DNA of 64,000 bases from Pedobacter ureilyticus (GTDB lineage Bacteria > Bacteroidota > Bacteroidia > Sphingobacteriales > Sphingobacteriaceae): contig NZ_SSHJ01000012.1 of NCBI RefSeq assembly GCF_005925345.1, positions 1-64,000 of the forward strand. Direction: 5' to 3'. Numbering within the stretch: the first letter of the stretch is position 1; each line of letters opens with the position of its first letter. The position numbers were made by a program, and so were the translations under genes. The notes under the pieces were generated by a model that had not been told where the DNA came from, ran no database searches, and was given only the letters and a program-made list of their open reading frames with translations. Positions 25,756 to 33,084 of the stretch are shown one piece after another.

Positions 25756-26151
25756 TTAGCTTAACAGTTTCTTGATCGTTTCTTTTAACTTACTGGGATT
25801 AAAAGGCTTTGGCACCAACAAATCGAAGTTATAAGGCAGTTTCTGCACCAAATCATCTAGCGAATAGGCTGCAGACAACAAAATGATCGGAATATCACGA
25901 TAGTAACCACTGGTTTTTAGGCTTCTCACAAAATCGAGCCCATCAACGTAGGGCATTTCCAAATCAGAAATAATCAAATCAGGCAGGTGCCCCTCATCCA
26001 TCCAGCTGATGGCCTCTAGACCATTATTATGAATGACTAAGTCATAATCTTTCTTTAGGATAAACTCTAAAAGCTTGAGCACTGTAATCTCGTCATCAAC
26101 CAGTAAAATCAGCTTCTTATTTTTACCTGTTCTAAAAATTGGAGACGGCAT
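25756..26151 (-). CDS. Stand-alone response-regulator receiver
   Basis: 131 residues forming one receiver domain: acidic pair in LILLVDDE (residues 19-20), phosphoacceptor Asp63 in IISDLEMP, Ser in IILLSAAY and the conserved Lys in VPKPF. No output domain. It starts the long exopolysaccharide operon and sits two bases from the priming transferase gene, so it may control polymer production by protein contact. No histidine kinase is in the window. Confidence 0.92.
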   Translation of the reverse strand: MPSPIFRTGKNKKLILLVDDEITVLKLLEFILKKDYDLVIHNNGLEAISWMDEGHLPDLIISDLEMPYVDGLDFVRSLKTSGYYRDIPIILLSAAYSLDDLVQKLPYNFDLLVPKPFNPSKLKETIKKLLS

Positions 26152-26239
26152 ATTTTGGGTAAAACTTCATCTAAAACTAATAACCAACTAAGCTATTAAT
26201 AAAATTTGGATTTTCACTCCTTTTTGTGCTGTAAATGAT

Positions 26240-26716
26240 TTACATCAGCTCTATTTGCCTTTTAATACTTTCTTCTAAAGAGATTAAAGTCTCTGTGCGT
26301 TGAATTCCTTTTACCGCTTGTATTTCTTCATTTAAAACATGGCGCAAGTGGTCGGTATCTCTACAAGTAATTTTAGCAAACATACTATAGGCACCAGTAG
26401 TATAATGTAGCTCTACCACTTCTTTAATTTTACTCAGTTGATCTACGGCATCTTTATATAAAGAACCTTTTTCCAAATAAATCCCTAAAAATGCAGTAAT
26501 ATCATACCCAGCTTTTCTGGGATCGATAATTAAATGCGAACCCCTAATGATACCCATATCCGCCAGTTTTTTCATGCGTACGTGTACTGTACCCCCAGAA
26601 ACTATCAATTCTTTTGCAATTTCTGTGTACGGCTTAGTCGCATCATGCATCAATTGGGTTAATATTTGAATATCAAGGTTATCAATTTCTAAATTTTGAG
26701 TTTCTTTTTTCAACAT
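26240..26716 (-). CDS. Lrp/AsnC-family transcriptional regulator
   Basis: 158 residues: an N-terminal winged helix (NLDIQILTQLMHDATKPYTEIAKELIVSGGTVHVRMKKLADMGII) and a C-terminal RAM ligand-binding domain (GIYLEKGSLYKDAVDQLSKIKEVVELHYTTGAYSMFAKI). Members bind amino acids and bend DNA as dimers or octamers. Single gene, separated from the polysaccharide operon by 88 bases. An AT-rich start region lies upstream. The regulated targets are unknown. Confidence 0.93.
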   Translation of the reverse strand: MLKKETQNLEIDNLDIQILTQLMHDATKPYTEIAKELIVSGGTVHVRMKKLADMGIIRGSHLIIDPRKAGYDITAFLGIYLEKGSLYKDAVDQLSKIKEVVELHYTTGAYSMFAKITCRDTDHLRHVLNEEIQAVKGIQRTETLISLEESIKRQIELM

Positions 26717-26789
26717 AAATTACATTTTTGTTAACAATATATAAAATTAAATGAAAATATAATAAAAATAAAATTAAATCATTAAAAAA

Positions 26790-26822
26790 TTTGCAACGTA
26801 TTTAATAAACATCCTATATTTG
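26790..26822 (+). promoter_or_regulatory. Promoter of the tandem tRNA-like unit
   Basis: TTTG at 26790-26793 and TATATTTG at 26815-26822 match the Bacteroidota consensus, with a spacer of 21 bases (slightly long). Transcription would begin near 26829, about 90 bases before the first tRNA-like gene. Confidence 0.6.
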
Positions 26823-26920
26823 TTTCAAGCAAAACGCCAGTAGGCAGCTTGCAGTTCTCAGTAAGAAGTTCGCATTTGCAAACTGCATATTGAAAACTGG
26901 AAATTGAAAAACTAAAAAAA

Positions 26921-27030
26921 TGTAGGGTGGTGAAATTGGCAGACACACCTCCTTGTCTCGGTGGTAGAGAAATTGGGAAATCCGGAAACGGTACAACCAC
27001 TCTATGAAGGTTCGACTCCTTCCCCTACAG
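26921..27030 (+). tRNA. tRNA-like gene 1, anticodon GUC, oversized variable arm
   Basis: Full tRNA elements are visible. Acceptor TGTAGGG pairs with CCCTACA (27023-27029), then G73. D arm GTG/CAC with an 11-base loop holding the G18-G19 pair; anticodon arm CCTCC/GGTGG with a T-T mismatch; loop TTGTCTC with U33 and anticodon GTC at 26955-26957; T arm GAAGG-TTCGACT-CCTTC perfect. The variable region is 41 bases (26965-27005), closed by TAGAG/CTCTA, with an inner CCG-GAAA-CGG hairpin. GUC would read Asp codons, but the body is class II and the D arm is Leu-like, while G73 is not Leu-like. U37 is unusual. CCA is not encoded. It may be a tRNA of odd identity or a tRNA-like RNA. Confidence 0.7.
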
Positions 27031-27118
27031 CACTATAGTTATAAGTAGTAAGTTTTAAGTGGTACGTTTTCTTTGCAAACGCTACTTAAAACGCATCACT
27101 TAAAACTTAAGTAAACAA

Positions 27119-27263
27119 TGTTGGGTGGTGAAATTGGCAGACACACCTCCTTGTCTCGGTGGTGGGGATTATGGGATAAACGCAGTTTATGGGTTGACCA
27201 CAAATTAATTTTTGAACTGTAGCTAACTACCCCTTGAAGGTTCGACTCCTTCCCCAACAGCCA
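27119..27263 (+). tRNA. tRNA-like gene 2, anticodon GUC, very long variable arm, CCA encoded
   Basis: Second copy of the same design. Acceptor TGTTGGG pairs with CCCAACA (27253-27259); G73 and an encoded CCA follow. Bases from tRNA position 8 through the anticodon stem (27126-27162) are identical to copy 1, including anticodon GTC at 27153-27155 and the T-T mismatch; the T arm is also identical. The variable region is 73 bases (27163-27235), closed by GGGG/CCCC and holding a hairpin ATAAAC-GCA-GTTTAT. The change in the acceptor stem is matched on both sides, so the fold is under selection. Class II tRNAs normally have variable arms of 10-24 bases. Confidence 0.7.
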
Positions 27264-27290
27264 TTTTTATAAATAATAAGTTAGTTAAGG

Positions 27291-27320
27291 AAGCGGTTCA
27301 GGATTGAATCGCTTTTTTTT
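27291..27320 (+). terminator. Terminator of the tRNA-like unit
   Basis: AAGCGGTTCA, loop GGAT, and TGAATCGCTT form a 10-bp stem with one G-U pair, followed by a run of T. It ends the promoter-to-terminator unit that contains only the two tRNA-like genes. Confidence 0.75.
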
Positions 27321-27473
27321 ATTTCTATTAATTTTTCAAAGATCAAACTTTGCTTTTATGATTGCCCCCAATGCCTAGCAATGAAGTGGAGCAGATAAAA
27401 TGCAGCTTCAAATATATAAAATATCATTTATATATTTTTTTATCGAAAAATCTGATAATTTTTCAAAACATCC

Positions 27474-28910
27474 TCAACAGAAAAATGAATTTAATAAAAA
27501 AAGCGAATGATAAACACCCGCCTTTAACTCATTTTTTTCAATGTTGCCGAAGACGCCAACATAGACAATAGAAACACACGTTGGCGTTATCGCCAACGTG
27601 TAACCATTACTTATTGTATACTTATCGCTAAACTTCTTATCCAATTGTTTGTGTAAGTTATCTAGGTTAATATCTCTGCCCTGAATAAAAGCCTTTTCGA
27701 TTTTATTGGTCTTCATATCCAAAGCATCGCCTGTAGAAATAAAGAAAGTAGCATCTTTACCTACTTCTAAACTTCCGGCGGTTTTATCAATACCCAAAAT
27801 TTTAGCGGTATTAAGCGTAATAGTTTGTAGCGCTTTTTCTTTATCCAAGCCCCAAGTTGCTACCGTACCTGCCATGAAAGGCAGGTTACGTTGCTGCCAA
27901 AAATCGTTGATACTTACCGCCACAGTAACACCAGCATTAAATAAAATTGCAGTATTTTTGTAAGGCATATTTACATCATCATCGATATTACCCGGCAACG
28001 AGTGCGGCTGATTTACAATTACTGGCACATTGTTTTGCTTCAAGAAATCAGTAAGCAAATAAGCATCGCTACCACCAATAATTATGGGTGTGATATTGAA
28101 TTTTTTGGCAAAATTTACGGCAGCCACAATATCTTTCTGCGTGTTAGCACTGATGTATAATTTTTGTTCGCCTTTAAACAGCTTGGCCATTGCTGCCATA
28201 CGTGTATTGGTTTCAGCGGGTTTCGGCCCTTCGTTATAAGCTTTTGCTTCTGCAAAGAAACTGTTCAACTCTGCAATAGCTGCTTCAGTACGTTCTTTCA
28301 TAGCCTCTGCAGAGAAACCAGGTCTTCCACCAAAGCCTCTAAAGCGAGGAGCCGTAGGCCAATTCACATGCATCCCATCGTCGATTTTAATTGCTGCATC
28401 TTCCCAATTCCAAGCATCTAGTTGCACAATAGAGGAACTACCCGAAATAGCGCCGCCGCTTGGCCTAATTTGCGCCATTAAAACGCCATTACTACGTAAG
28501 GTAGCCGGCACTTTAGAATCGGTATTGTAAGCAACTAAAGAACGTATATGAGGATTTAAATTTCCGATCTCCTGGAAATCTAAGGTGGCCTTAACCGACT
28601 CGTACTCTACCAAACCTAAAGTATTAACCGGTGCAATAAAGCCTGGATAGACGTGTTTACCATTTGCTTCAATCAAGTCGGCATCTGTAAGTGCTAACTT
28701 CACTACTGTTGCATCGCCAACACCGGTAATTTTTCCCTTTTCGAAGGTCATGTAACCATTTGGAATGACTTGACCATTCCCAACATGGATCACAGCACCC
28801 ATCAAAATTGCTTTTTTCGCCTGTGCTTTAGCAGGAGAAATATTAGCTTGCCCAAACGCTGATGCACTAGCTGCAAAAGCTAAAAATAGGCTTAAAACTT
28901 TCTTATTCAT
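27474..28910 (-). CDS. Secreted amidohydrolase-family protein without HxH motif
   Basis: 478 residues from the ATG at 28910, which starts a signal peptide (MNKKVLSLFLAFAASASAFGQ); the ORF is open 38 codons further but overlaps the upstream gene. The TIM-barrel part shows amidohydrolase phrasing (NGKHVYPGFIAPVNTLGL; GTVATWGLDKEKALQTITLNTAKILGIDKTAGSLEVGKDATFFI), but the metal-binding HxH expected after PGFI is replaced by APVN, so catalysis in the usual way is unlikely. The last 45 residues run on past the normal family end through a palindrome. Eight bases overlap the 1011-residue partner gene. Confidence 0.82.
   Translation of the reverse strand: MNKKVLSLFLAFAASASAFGQANISPAKAQAKKAILMGAVIHVGNGQVIPNGYMTFEKGKITGVGDATVVKLALTDADLIEANGKHVYPGFIAPVNTLGLVEYESVKATLDFQEIGNLNPHIRSLVAYNTDSKVPATLRSNGVLMAQIRPSGGAISGSSSIVQLDAWNWEDAAIKIDDGMHVNWPTAPRFRGFGGRPGFSAEAMKERTEAAIAELNSFFAEAKAYNEGPKPAETNTRMAAMAKLFKGEQKLYISANTQKDIVAAVNFAKKFNITPIIIGGSDAYLLTDFLKQNNVPVIVNQPHSLPGNIDDDVNMPYKNTAILFNAGVTVAVSINDFWQQRNLPFMAGTVATWGLDKEKALQTITLNTAKILGIDKTAGSLEVGKDATFFISTGDALDMKTNKIEKAFIQGRDINLDNLHKQLDKKFSDKYTISNGYTLAITPTCVSIVYVGVFGNIEKNELKAGVYHSLFLLNSFFC
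27576..27601. repeat. Hairpin inside the 3' end of the amidohydrolase gene
   Basis: ACACGTTGGCG, loop TTAT, CGCCAACGTGT: perfect 11-bp stem. On both strands it lies within the coding tail of the minus-strand gene. It may be a terminator or a mobile palindrome that displaced the original stop codon. Confidence 0.7.
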
Positions 28911-31900
28911 GGTGGTGTCCTCCTTCTTCTGTATAAATTGCCTCGAAACCGTTTGAGTAATCGCTGGCCGTTTCGCAATTGTATAAGGTAGAAGTGTTGC
29001 CCATTGGGCGCTGTGTTCTTCCACCTTTATTTTTACTATCTAACATTTTTTGAACTAACCTAGCTCTCTCCACTTGTTGTTGTTTCAATTTTTGCGCATC
29101 TTTTTCGATATCCCAATACATCACGCCATCTACAAAAGTTTTTTCTGCTTTAGCGTAGATTGAAAGCGGATTGTCTGACCAAACTACTACATCTGCATCT
29201 TTGCCCGCTTTTAAACTGCCCACTTTGTTATCGATATGCAACATTTTAGCAGGATTTAAGGTTACAAACTTGAACGCATCTTCTTCAGAAACACCACCAT
29301 ACAATACAGCTTTTCCAGCTTCCTGATTTAAACGACGAGCCATTTCAGCATCGTCAGAGTTAAATGCTGTAGTGATCCCTACGTTGTGCATAATTTTTCC
29401 ATTGTATGGAATAGCTTCCGCCACTTCGAATTTATACGCCCACCAATCTGAGAATGTAGAGGCTGCAATACCATGCGCTTTCATTTTATCGGCTACTTTA
29501 TAACCCTCTAAAATATGGGTAAAAGTATTGATTTTGAAACCCAAACTATCCGCAACGTGGATCAACATGTTAATTTCCGATTGCACGTAAGAGTGGCAAG
29601 TGATGAAACGTTTGTTGTTCAGAATTTCTACCAAAGCATCTAATTCTAAATCTCTACGAACGTTGTTGCCTTTTACTTTTAACGCTGCTTCGTAATCTTT
29701 AGCACGCGTAAAAGCATCTACAAAAGTTTGCTCTACACCCATACGCGTTACTGGGAAACGCTGACCAGAACCGAAGTTACTTTGTTTTACGTTTTCGCCT
29801 AAAGCAAATTTGATGAAACCATCGGCGCCAGCAAATTTCAACTCCTCCGGCAATTTACCCCAACGTAATTTGATCAGTTGAGATTGGCCGCCAATGGGAT
29901 TTGCCGAACCGTGTAGAATTTGCGAGGTAGTAACTCCACCAGCTAACTGGCGATAAATATTGACATCTTCAGAGTTGATGATATCGCCAATGCGCACTTC
30001 AGAAGAAACGGATTGTGCACCTTCGTTAATACCTCCTGAACCTGCAATGTGTGAGTGCTCGTCTATAATACCTGGCGTTACATGTTTGCCCGTAGCATCA
30101 ATTACTTTTGCCGAGCCCGCCGCCAAGTTTTTACCTACGGCTTTAATTTTACCACCTTCTAACAAAACGTCTGTATTTTGCAAAATCCCATCTTTCTCGT
30201 TAGTCCAAACCGTTGCATTTTTAAGCAACACACTTTCTGCTGTAGGTTGTACTTCGTTACCAAAAGATTGAAATGGATAAATTAAAGGCGCATTTGTTGC
30301 TAAAGCTGGTTTAGCTTCGGGCTTTTTCGGCGACTCTTTTAAAGCTTCTTTGAACGTTGCGGTCCATCTGCCTTCTGAGCCATCGCTTAATGCAGACTCG
30401 CCTTTCATCGCAATTGGTGCTTCCGAAGATAGATAGCCTGTTAAACGCACATCGCCTTTTGGATTTTTCTTTAAGTTAAAACTCAACGTTACCCAATCGC
30501 CATTGCGGCCTAAAGTGGCCGTGGTTTTAACGCTATCAGTGCCAGTTCTTTCGATTGACGCTGCTGTAGGTCCAGTGATTTTTAAAACCAAAGAACCCAT
30601 ACCATCAACATTCAAGTTGTAAATGCCCTTTAAATCGCTTACATCCATTTTGTTTACGATGTAGCGTTTACCTTGCACCCAGTTTTCGTGGATAATATTG
30701 CTGCTTTTGAACAAACTATCAGAAGTAATTAGGAAGTTGGCTAGTTTACCTTTCTCTAAAGAACCCACTTTATCGCTAACGCCCAATAGCTTGGCTGGAG
30801 TTTCGGTTACTGCAAGTAAAGCTTGCTTTTCAGTTAAACCGTTTGCAATTGCCGTACGGATGTTTGCCCAAAACTCGCGAGTGTTATCTAAACCAAAAGT
30901 GGTAAGGGCAAAGTTAATGCCCGCTTTTTCTAAAACCCCAGGATTGGTTGGCGCCAATTCCCAAGCTTTCATTTGTGCTAAAGTTACATTTCTAGCGTCT
31001 ACTGGATCTTCTACATCATAAGCTTTTGGATAAGCAATAGGCACAATTAAACTAGCGCCAGTGGCCTTAACCGCATCGATACGTTGGTATTCATCGCCAC
31101 CGGCCTTAATGATATACTGCTTGCCAAATTCTTTACCAATTTTATCGGCACGCAAGATATTTGCCCAGCCATCAGCTTCAAAAATTTGAGGTAAATTTTG
31201 TTGCTTATTAAATTCATCCAACGAGATGTTGTATTCTTCTTTTTGGTTTTTATACCAAGCTGCATCCAAATAAGTTTGGCGCAACAAAGCAATAGAGCCC
31301 ATTAAAGAAGTTGGATAATCGTTAGTTGAACTGCCTTTGCTGAATGAATAGTTAGCTGCAGTTTGGTCTTTTAAGATTACCTTATGCTCAAACTCATCGT
31401 TTAGCGTTACCGCCGCAGAAGTACCACGGGCAATACCATCACGACTGATAGCATTTACACTACCAAAACCTGCTTTACGCAAATCGTCGGCTTTTTTGGA
31501 ATCGATAGCGAAAATGGTTCGCACTTCTGTTTCTGGGCGAATGGCTGCGTTCCAATTGTAAGCTCCCTTTTTTTGTGAGGTAAAGATCGATTGGCGCTGG
31601 CCACCGAAACCACGCCCCGAAGTGGCACCGGCATCAAGAGGAACACCGTAACTGGTAAAGGCGTCGATTAACGAAGGGTAGATGTATTTTCCCTTCAGGT
31701 CTATCACTACATATCCTTTCGGGATTGCAGTACCCGCACCCACAGATTGGATGACTTGGTTTTTGATGAGCAACACGCCGTTGCTAATCGTTTGGTTGGC
31801 GTTTACCACAATAGTTGCATTGGTAAAGGCGTATTGCCCACTCCGCACGTCAAAAGAACCATTTACCGGATAAGTTTGTTGCGCAAATGCAAATACAGTA

Positions 31901-31938
31901 GAAAATACCAACGCTAACGCTAGTAAAATTTTCTTCAT
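28903..31938 (-). CDS. Large secreted two-domain amidohydrolase-family protein
   Basis: 1011 residues with a signal peptide (MKKILLALALVFSTVFAFAQ). Two amidohydrolase-like barrels are in tandem. The N-terminal one (to about 440) has lost the HxH (YIYPSLIDAFTSYG). The C-terminal one (about 570-1000) keeps it: GIIDEHSHIAG near residue 627, FITCHSYVQSE, FTHILEGYK and FNSDDAEMARR, which supply the usual His and Asp metal ligands; VGSLKAGKDADVVVW closes the fold. Resembles imidazolonepropionase-like hydrolases. A 130-residue beta-rich insert separates the halves. Co-transcribed with the downstream HxH-less protein (8-base overlap). Substrate unknown. Confidence 0.85.
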   Translation of the reverse strand: MKKILLALALVFSTVFAFAQQTYPVNGSFDVRSGQYAFTNATIVVNANQTISNGVLLIKNQVIQSVGAGTAIPKGYVVIDLKGKYIYPSLIDAFTSYGVPLDAGATSGRGFGGQRQSIFTSQKKGAYNWNAAIRPETEVRTIFAIDSKKADDLRKAGFGSVNAISRDGIARGTSAAVTLNDEFEHKVILKDQTAANYSFSKGSSTNDYPTSLMGSIALLRQTYLDAAWYKNQKEEYNISLDEFNKQQNLPQIFEADGWANILRADKIGKEFGKQYIIKAGGDEYQRIDAVKATGASLIVPIAYPKAYDVEDPVDARNVTLAQMKAWELAPTNPGVLEKAGINFALTTFGLDNTREFWANIRTAIANGLTEKQALLAVTETPAKLLGVSDKVGSLEKGKLANFLITSDSLFKSSNIIHENWVQGKRYIVNKMDVSDLKGIYNLNVDGMGSLVLKITGPTAASIERTGTDSVKTTATLGRNGDWVTLSFNLKKNPKGDVRLTGYLSSEAPIAMKGESALSDGSEGRWTATFKEALKESPKKPEAKPALATNAPLIYPFQSFGNEVQPTAESVLLKNATVWTNEKDGILQNTDVLLEGGKIKAVGKNLAAGSAKVIDATGKHVTPGIIDEHSHIAGSGGINEGAQSVSSEVRIGDIINSEDVNIYRQLAGGVTTSQILHGSANPIGGQSQLIKLRWGKLPEELKFAGADGFIKFALGENVKQSNFGSGQRFPVTRMGVEQTFVDAFTRAKDYEAALKVKGNNVRRDLELDALVEILNNKRFITCHSYVQSEINMLIHVADSLGFKINTFTHILEGYKVADKMKAHGIAASTFSDWWAYKFEVAEAIPYNGKIMHNVGITTAFNSDDAEMARRLNQEAGKAVLYGGVSEEDAFKFVTLNPAKMLHIDNKVGSLKAGKDADVVVWSDNPLSIYAKAEKTFVDGVMYWDIEKDAQKLKQQQVERARLVQKMLDSKNKGGRTQRPMGNTSTLYNCETASDYSNGFEAIYTEEGGHHHE

Positions 31939-32165
31939 GTTAGTTAATGTTTAGAATTATGGCTTAAAGCTATTTATAATTCTAGTGGTTTTAATTAACT
32001 AACATATTTTTTACTTAGAAAAGCTCTGCGTTCTTTGGGAGACTTCAAAACCTTTGCGTTTAATTTTTAACGTAAAGTAAAAAAGTGCTACGCAAAGTTG
32101 TAAATTAAAACGATTATAAATTAAACGCTAAACCTGCACCTGTTACAATCGCTCAATTAAATTCC

Positions 32166-32173
32166 TAAATTTG
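32166..32173 (+). promoter_or_regulatory. -7 element before the four-helix membrane protein
   Basis: TAAATTTG matches TAnnTTTG and lies 20 bases before the ATG at 32194. No clear TTTG partner upstream. Confidence 0.45.
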
Positions 32174-32193
32174 AAAATTAAATAAACAAAAAC

Positions 32194-32643
32194 ATGAATT
32201 TATACGATATCTTAAAAAGTGCGCACTCAGGCTGGCGCTATTTGGTGTTAATTTTATTAATAGTTGCCGTAATCCAAGCTTTAGCTGGTTGGTTTGGTAA
32301 AAAAGCTTATACCGAAGGCAACAGAAAGCTAAACGTATTTACTTTAATTAGTGCGCATATCCAATTCTTACTAGGCATAGGGTTGTATGTCTTAAGTCCG
32401 TTAACTAAAGGACCAACAGGCGAAGCCTTATATCGTTATTGGAAAATGGAGCACATTGCCATTATGATTGTAGCTATAGTATTAGTTACCATTGGCAACG
32501 CAAGGTCTAAAAAAATGGCAGATGCAGCTGCAAAACACAAAACCATTGCTATTTTCTTTGGCATTGCTTTGATTTTAATTATTGCTTCTATTGCTATGAT
32601 GGTAAAAAATGATCCATCAAGAACTTTTTTTGGAATTTCGTAA
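32194..32643 (+). CDS. Small four-helix integral membrane protein
   Basis: 149 residues with four hydrophobic helices: YLVLILLIVAVIQALAGWF, FTLISAHIQFLLGIGLYVL, MEHIAIMIVAIVLVTIG and IAIFFGIALILIIASIAMM. HSGWRY at the start and conserved His in the second and third helices (SAHIQF, EHIAIM) recall small cytochrome-b-like proteins of Bacteroidota, so haem binding is possible; this is inference. Monocistronic: a palindrome and the trp leader follow. Confidence 0.75.
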   Translation: MNLYDILKSAHSGWRYLVLILLIVAVIQALAGWFGKKAYTEGNRKLNVFTLISAHIQFLLGIGLYVLSPLTKGPTGEALYRYWKMEHIAIMIVAIVLVTIGNARSKKMADAAAKHKTIAIFFGIALILIIASIAMMVKNDPSRTFFGIS

Positions 32644-32669
32644 AAAGCCCTTTGCGTTCATAGTGCGTC

Positions 32670-32745
32670 ATACCCGTGAAAACGGGTATCGTAATGCGAC
32701 AGTACATAATCATTCCGCTTTAAAATTCCCGCCTTTGCGGAAATG
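32670..32745. repeat. Palindromic repeats upstream of the trp leader
   Basis: ATACCCGT, GAAA, ACGGGTAT (32670-32689) is a perfect 8-bp hairpin. A second block follows with TTCCCGC, a short loop and a degenerate GCGGAAA, then ATGACGCAATT: a decayed form of the dispersed ATTCCCGC...GCGGGAATGACG element that is intact at 45579. Confidence 0.6.
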
Positions 32746-32805
32746 ACGCAATTAGGTAAGTAATGACTCAAACAAATGGAAGGACAATAAAATTTTATAA
32801 AATAT

Positions 32806-32835
32806 TTTGATTATTTAACATTTTGTATAAATTTG
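32806..32835 (+). promoter_or_regulatory. Promoter of the trp operon
   Basis: TTTG at 32806-32809, an 18-base spacer and TAAATTTG at 32828-32835. The predicted start of transcription near 32841 is almost at the ATG of the leader peptide (32843), so the leader mRNA begins with virtually no untranslated bases. Confidence 0.7.
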
Positions 32836-32842
32836 CTTTACA

Positions 32843-32920
32843 ATGATTAACAAAATAAACACTTGGCACTGGCGTAGTAACTCGAAAGAAAGTTTCGTCA
32901 ATGACTTGTGCAAAATATAG
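32843..32920 (+). CDS. trpL: trp operon leader peptide
   Basis: A 25-codon ORF with tryptophan at positions 8 and 10 (TWHW), ending in TAG. Two near-adjacent Trp codons in a 25-residue peptide directly before a terminator hairpin and trpE is the signature of ribosome-mediated attenuation. The ORF contains both arms of a protector hairpin (CGAAA at 32883 and TTTCG at 32893). No function beyond regulation is expected. Confidence 0.85.
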   Translation: MINKINTWHWRSNSKESFVNDLCKI

Positions 32921-32983
32921 TTTATCAACTTAAACCTAAACTTAAACCACATTTTAAACCCGACGGAACCACGCGTCGGGTTT
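32883..32983 (+). promoter_or_regulatory. trp attenuator: protector, anti-terminator and terminator
   Basis: Three alternative pairings are visible. Protector: CGAAA (32883-32887) with TTTCG (32893-32897). Anti-terminator: GTTTCGTC (32892-32899) with GACGGAAC (32962-32969), eight pairs including one G-U. Terminator: AAACCCGACG (32956-32965) with CGTCGGGTTT (32974-32983), 10 pairs, then TTTG and more T. Anti-terminator and terminator share GACG, so only one can form. A ribosome stalled on the Trp codons (32864-32872) covers the protector's first arm and favours read-through; fast passage favours termination. Confidence 0.85.
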
Positions 32984-32992
32984 TTTGTTTTA

Positions 32993-33073
32993 GATCGCTT
33001 CGTGATTGCGAGGAGCGAAGCATTTTAAAAAGTAATTAGAGATTGTTTCGGCATATCTCCCCGCAATGACGAC
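32993..33073. repeat. Dispersed palindrome between attenuator and trpE
   Basis: GATTGCGAGGAGCGAAGCA on the left and CCGCAATGACGAC on the right belong to the CGTCATTGCGAGG family of interspersed repeats. It forms a long imperfect hairpin in the transcript just upstream of trpE. Confidence 0.6.
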
Positions 33074-33084
33074 AATAACGAAAA

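Noticed and set aside
12875..26151. Genomic island with insertion sequences in the polysaccharide locus
   Set aside because: No transposase, integrase, or terminal repeats found; only REP-like palindromes are present.
26782..27000. Minus-strand ORFs across the first tRNA-like gene
   Set aside because: They are antisense to clear tRNA arms, have no recognisable protein features, and disappear outside the repeat-like region.
26921..27260. Group I intron in the tRNA-like genes as cause of the long arms
   Set aside because: The extra bases lie between the anticodon stem and the T stem, not in the anticodon loop, and 41-73 bases are too short for a group I intron core.
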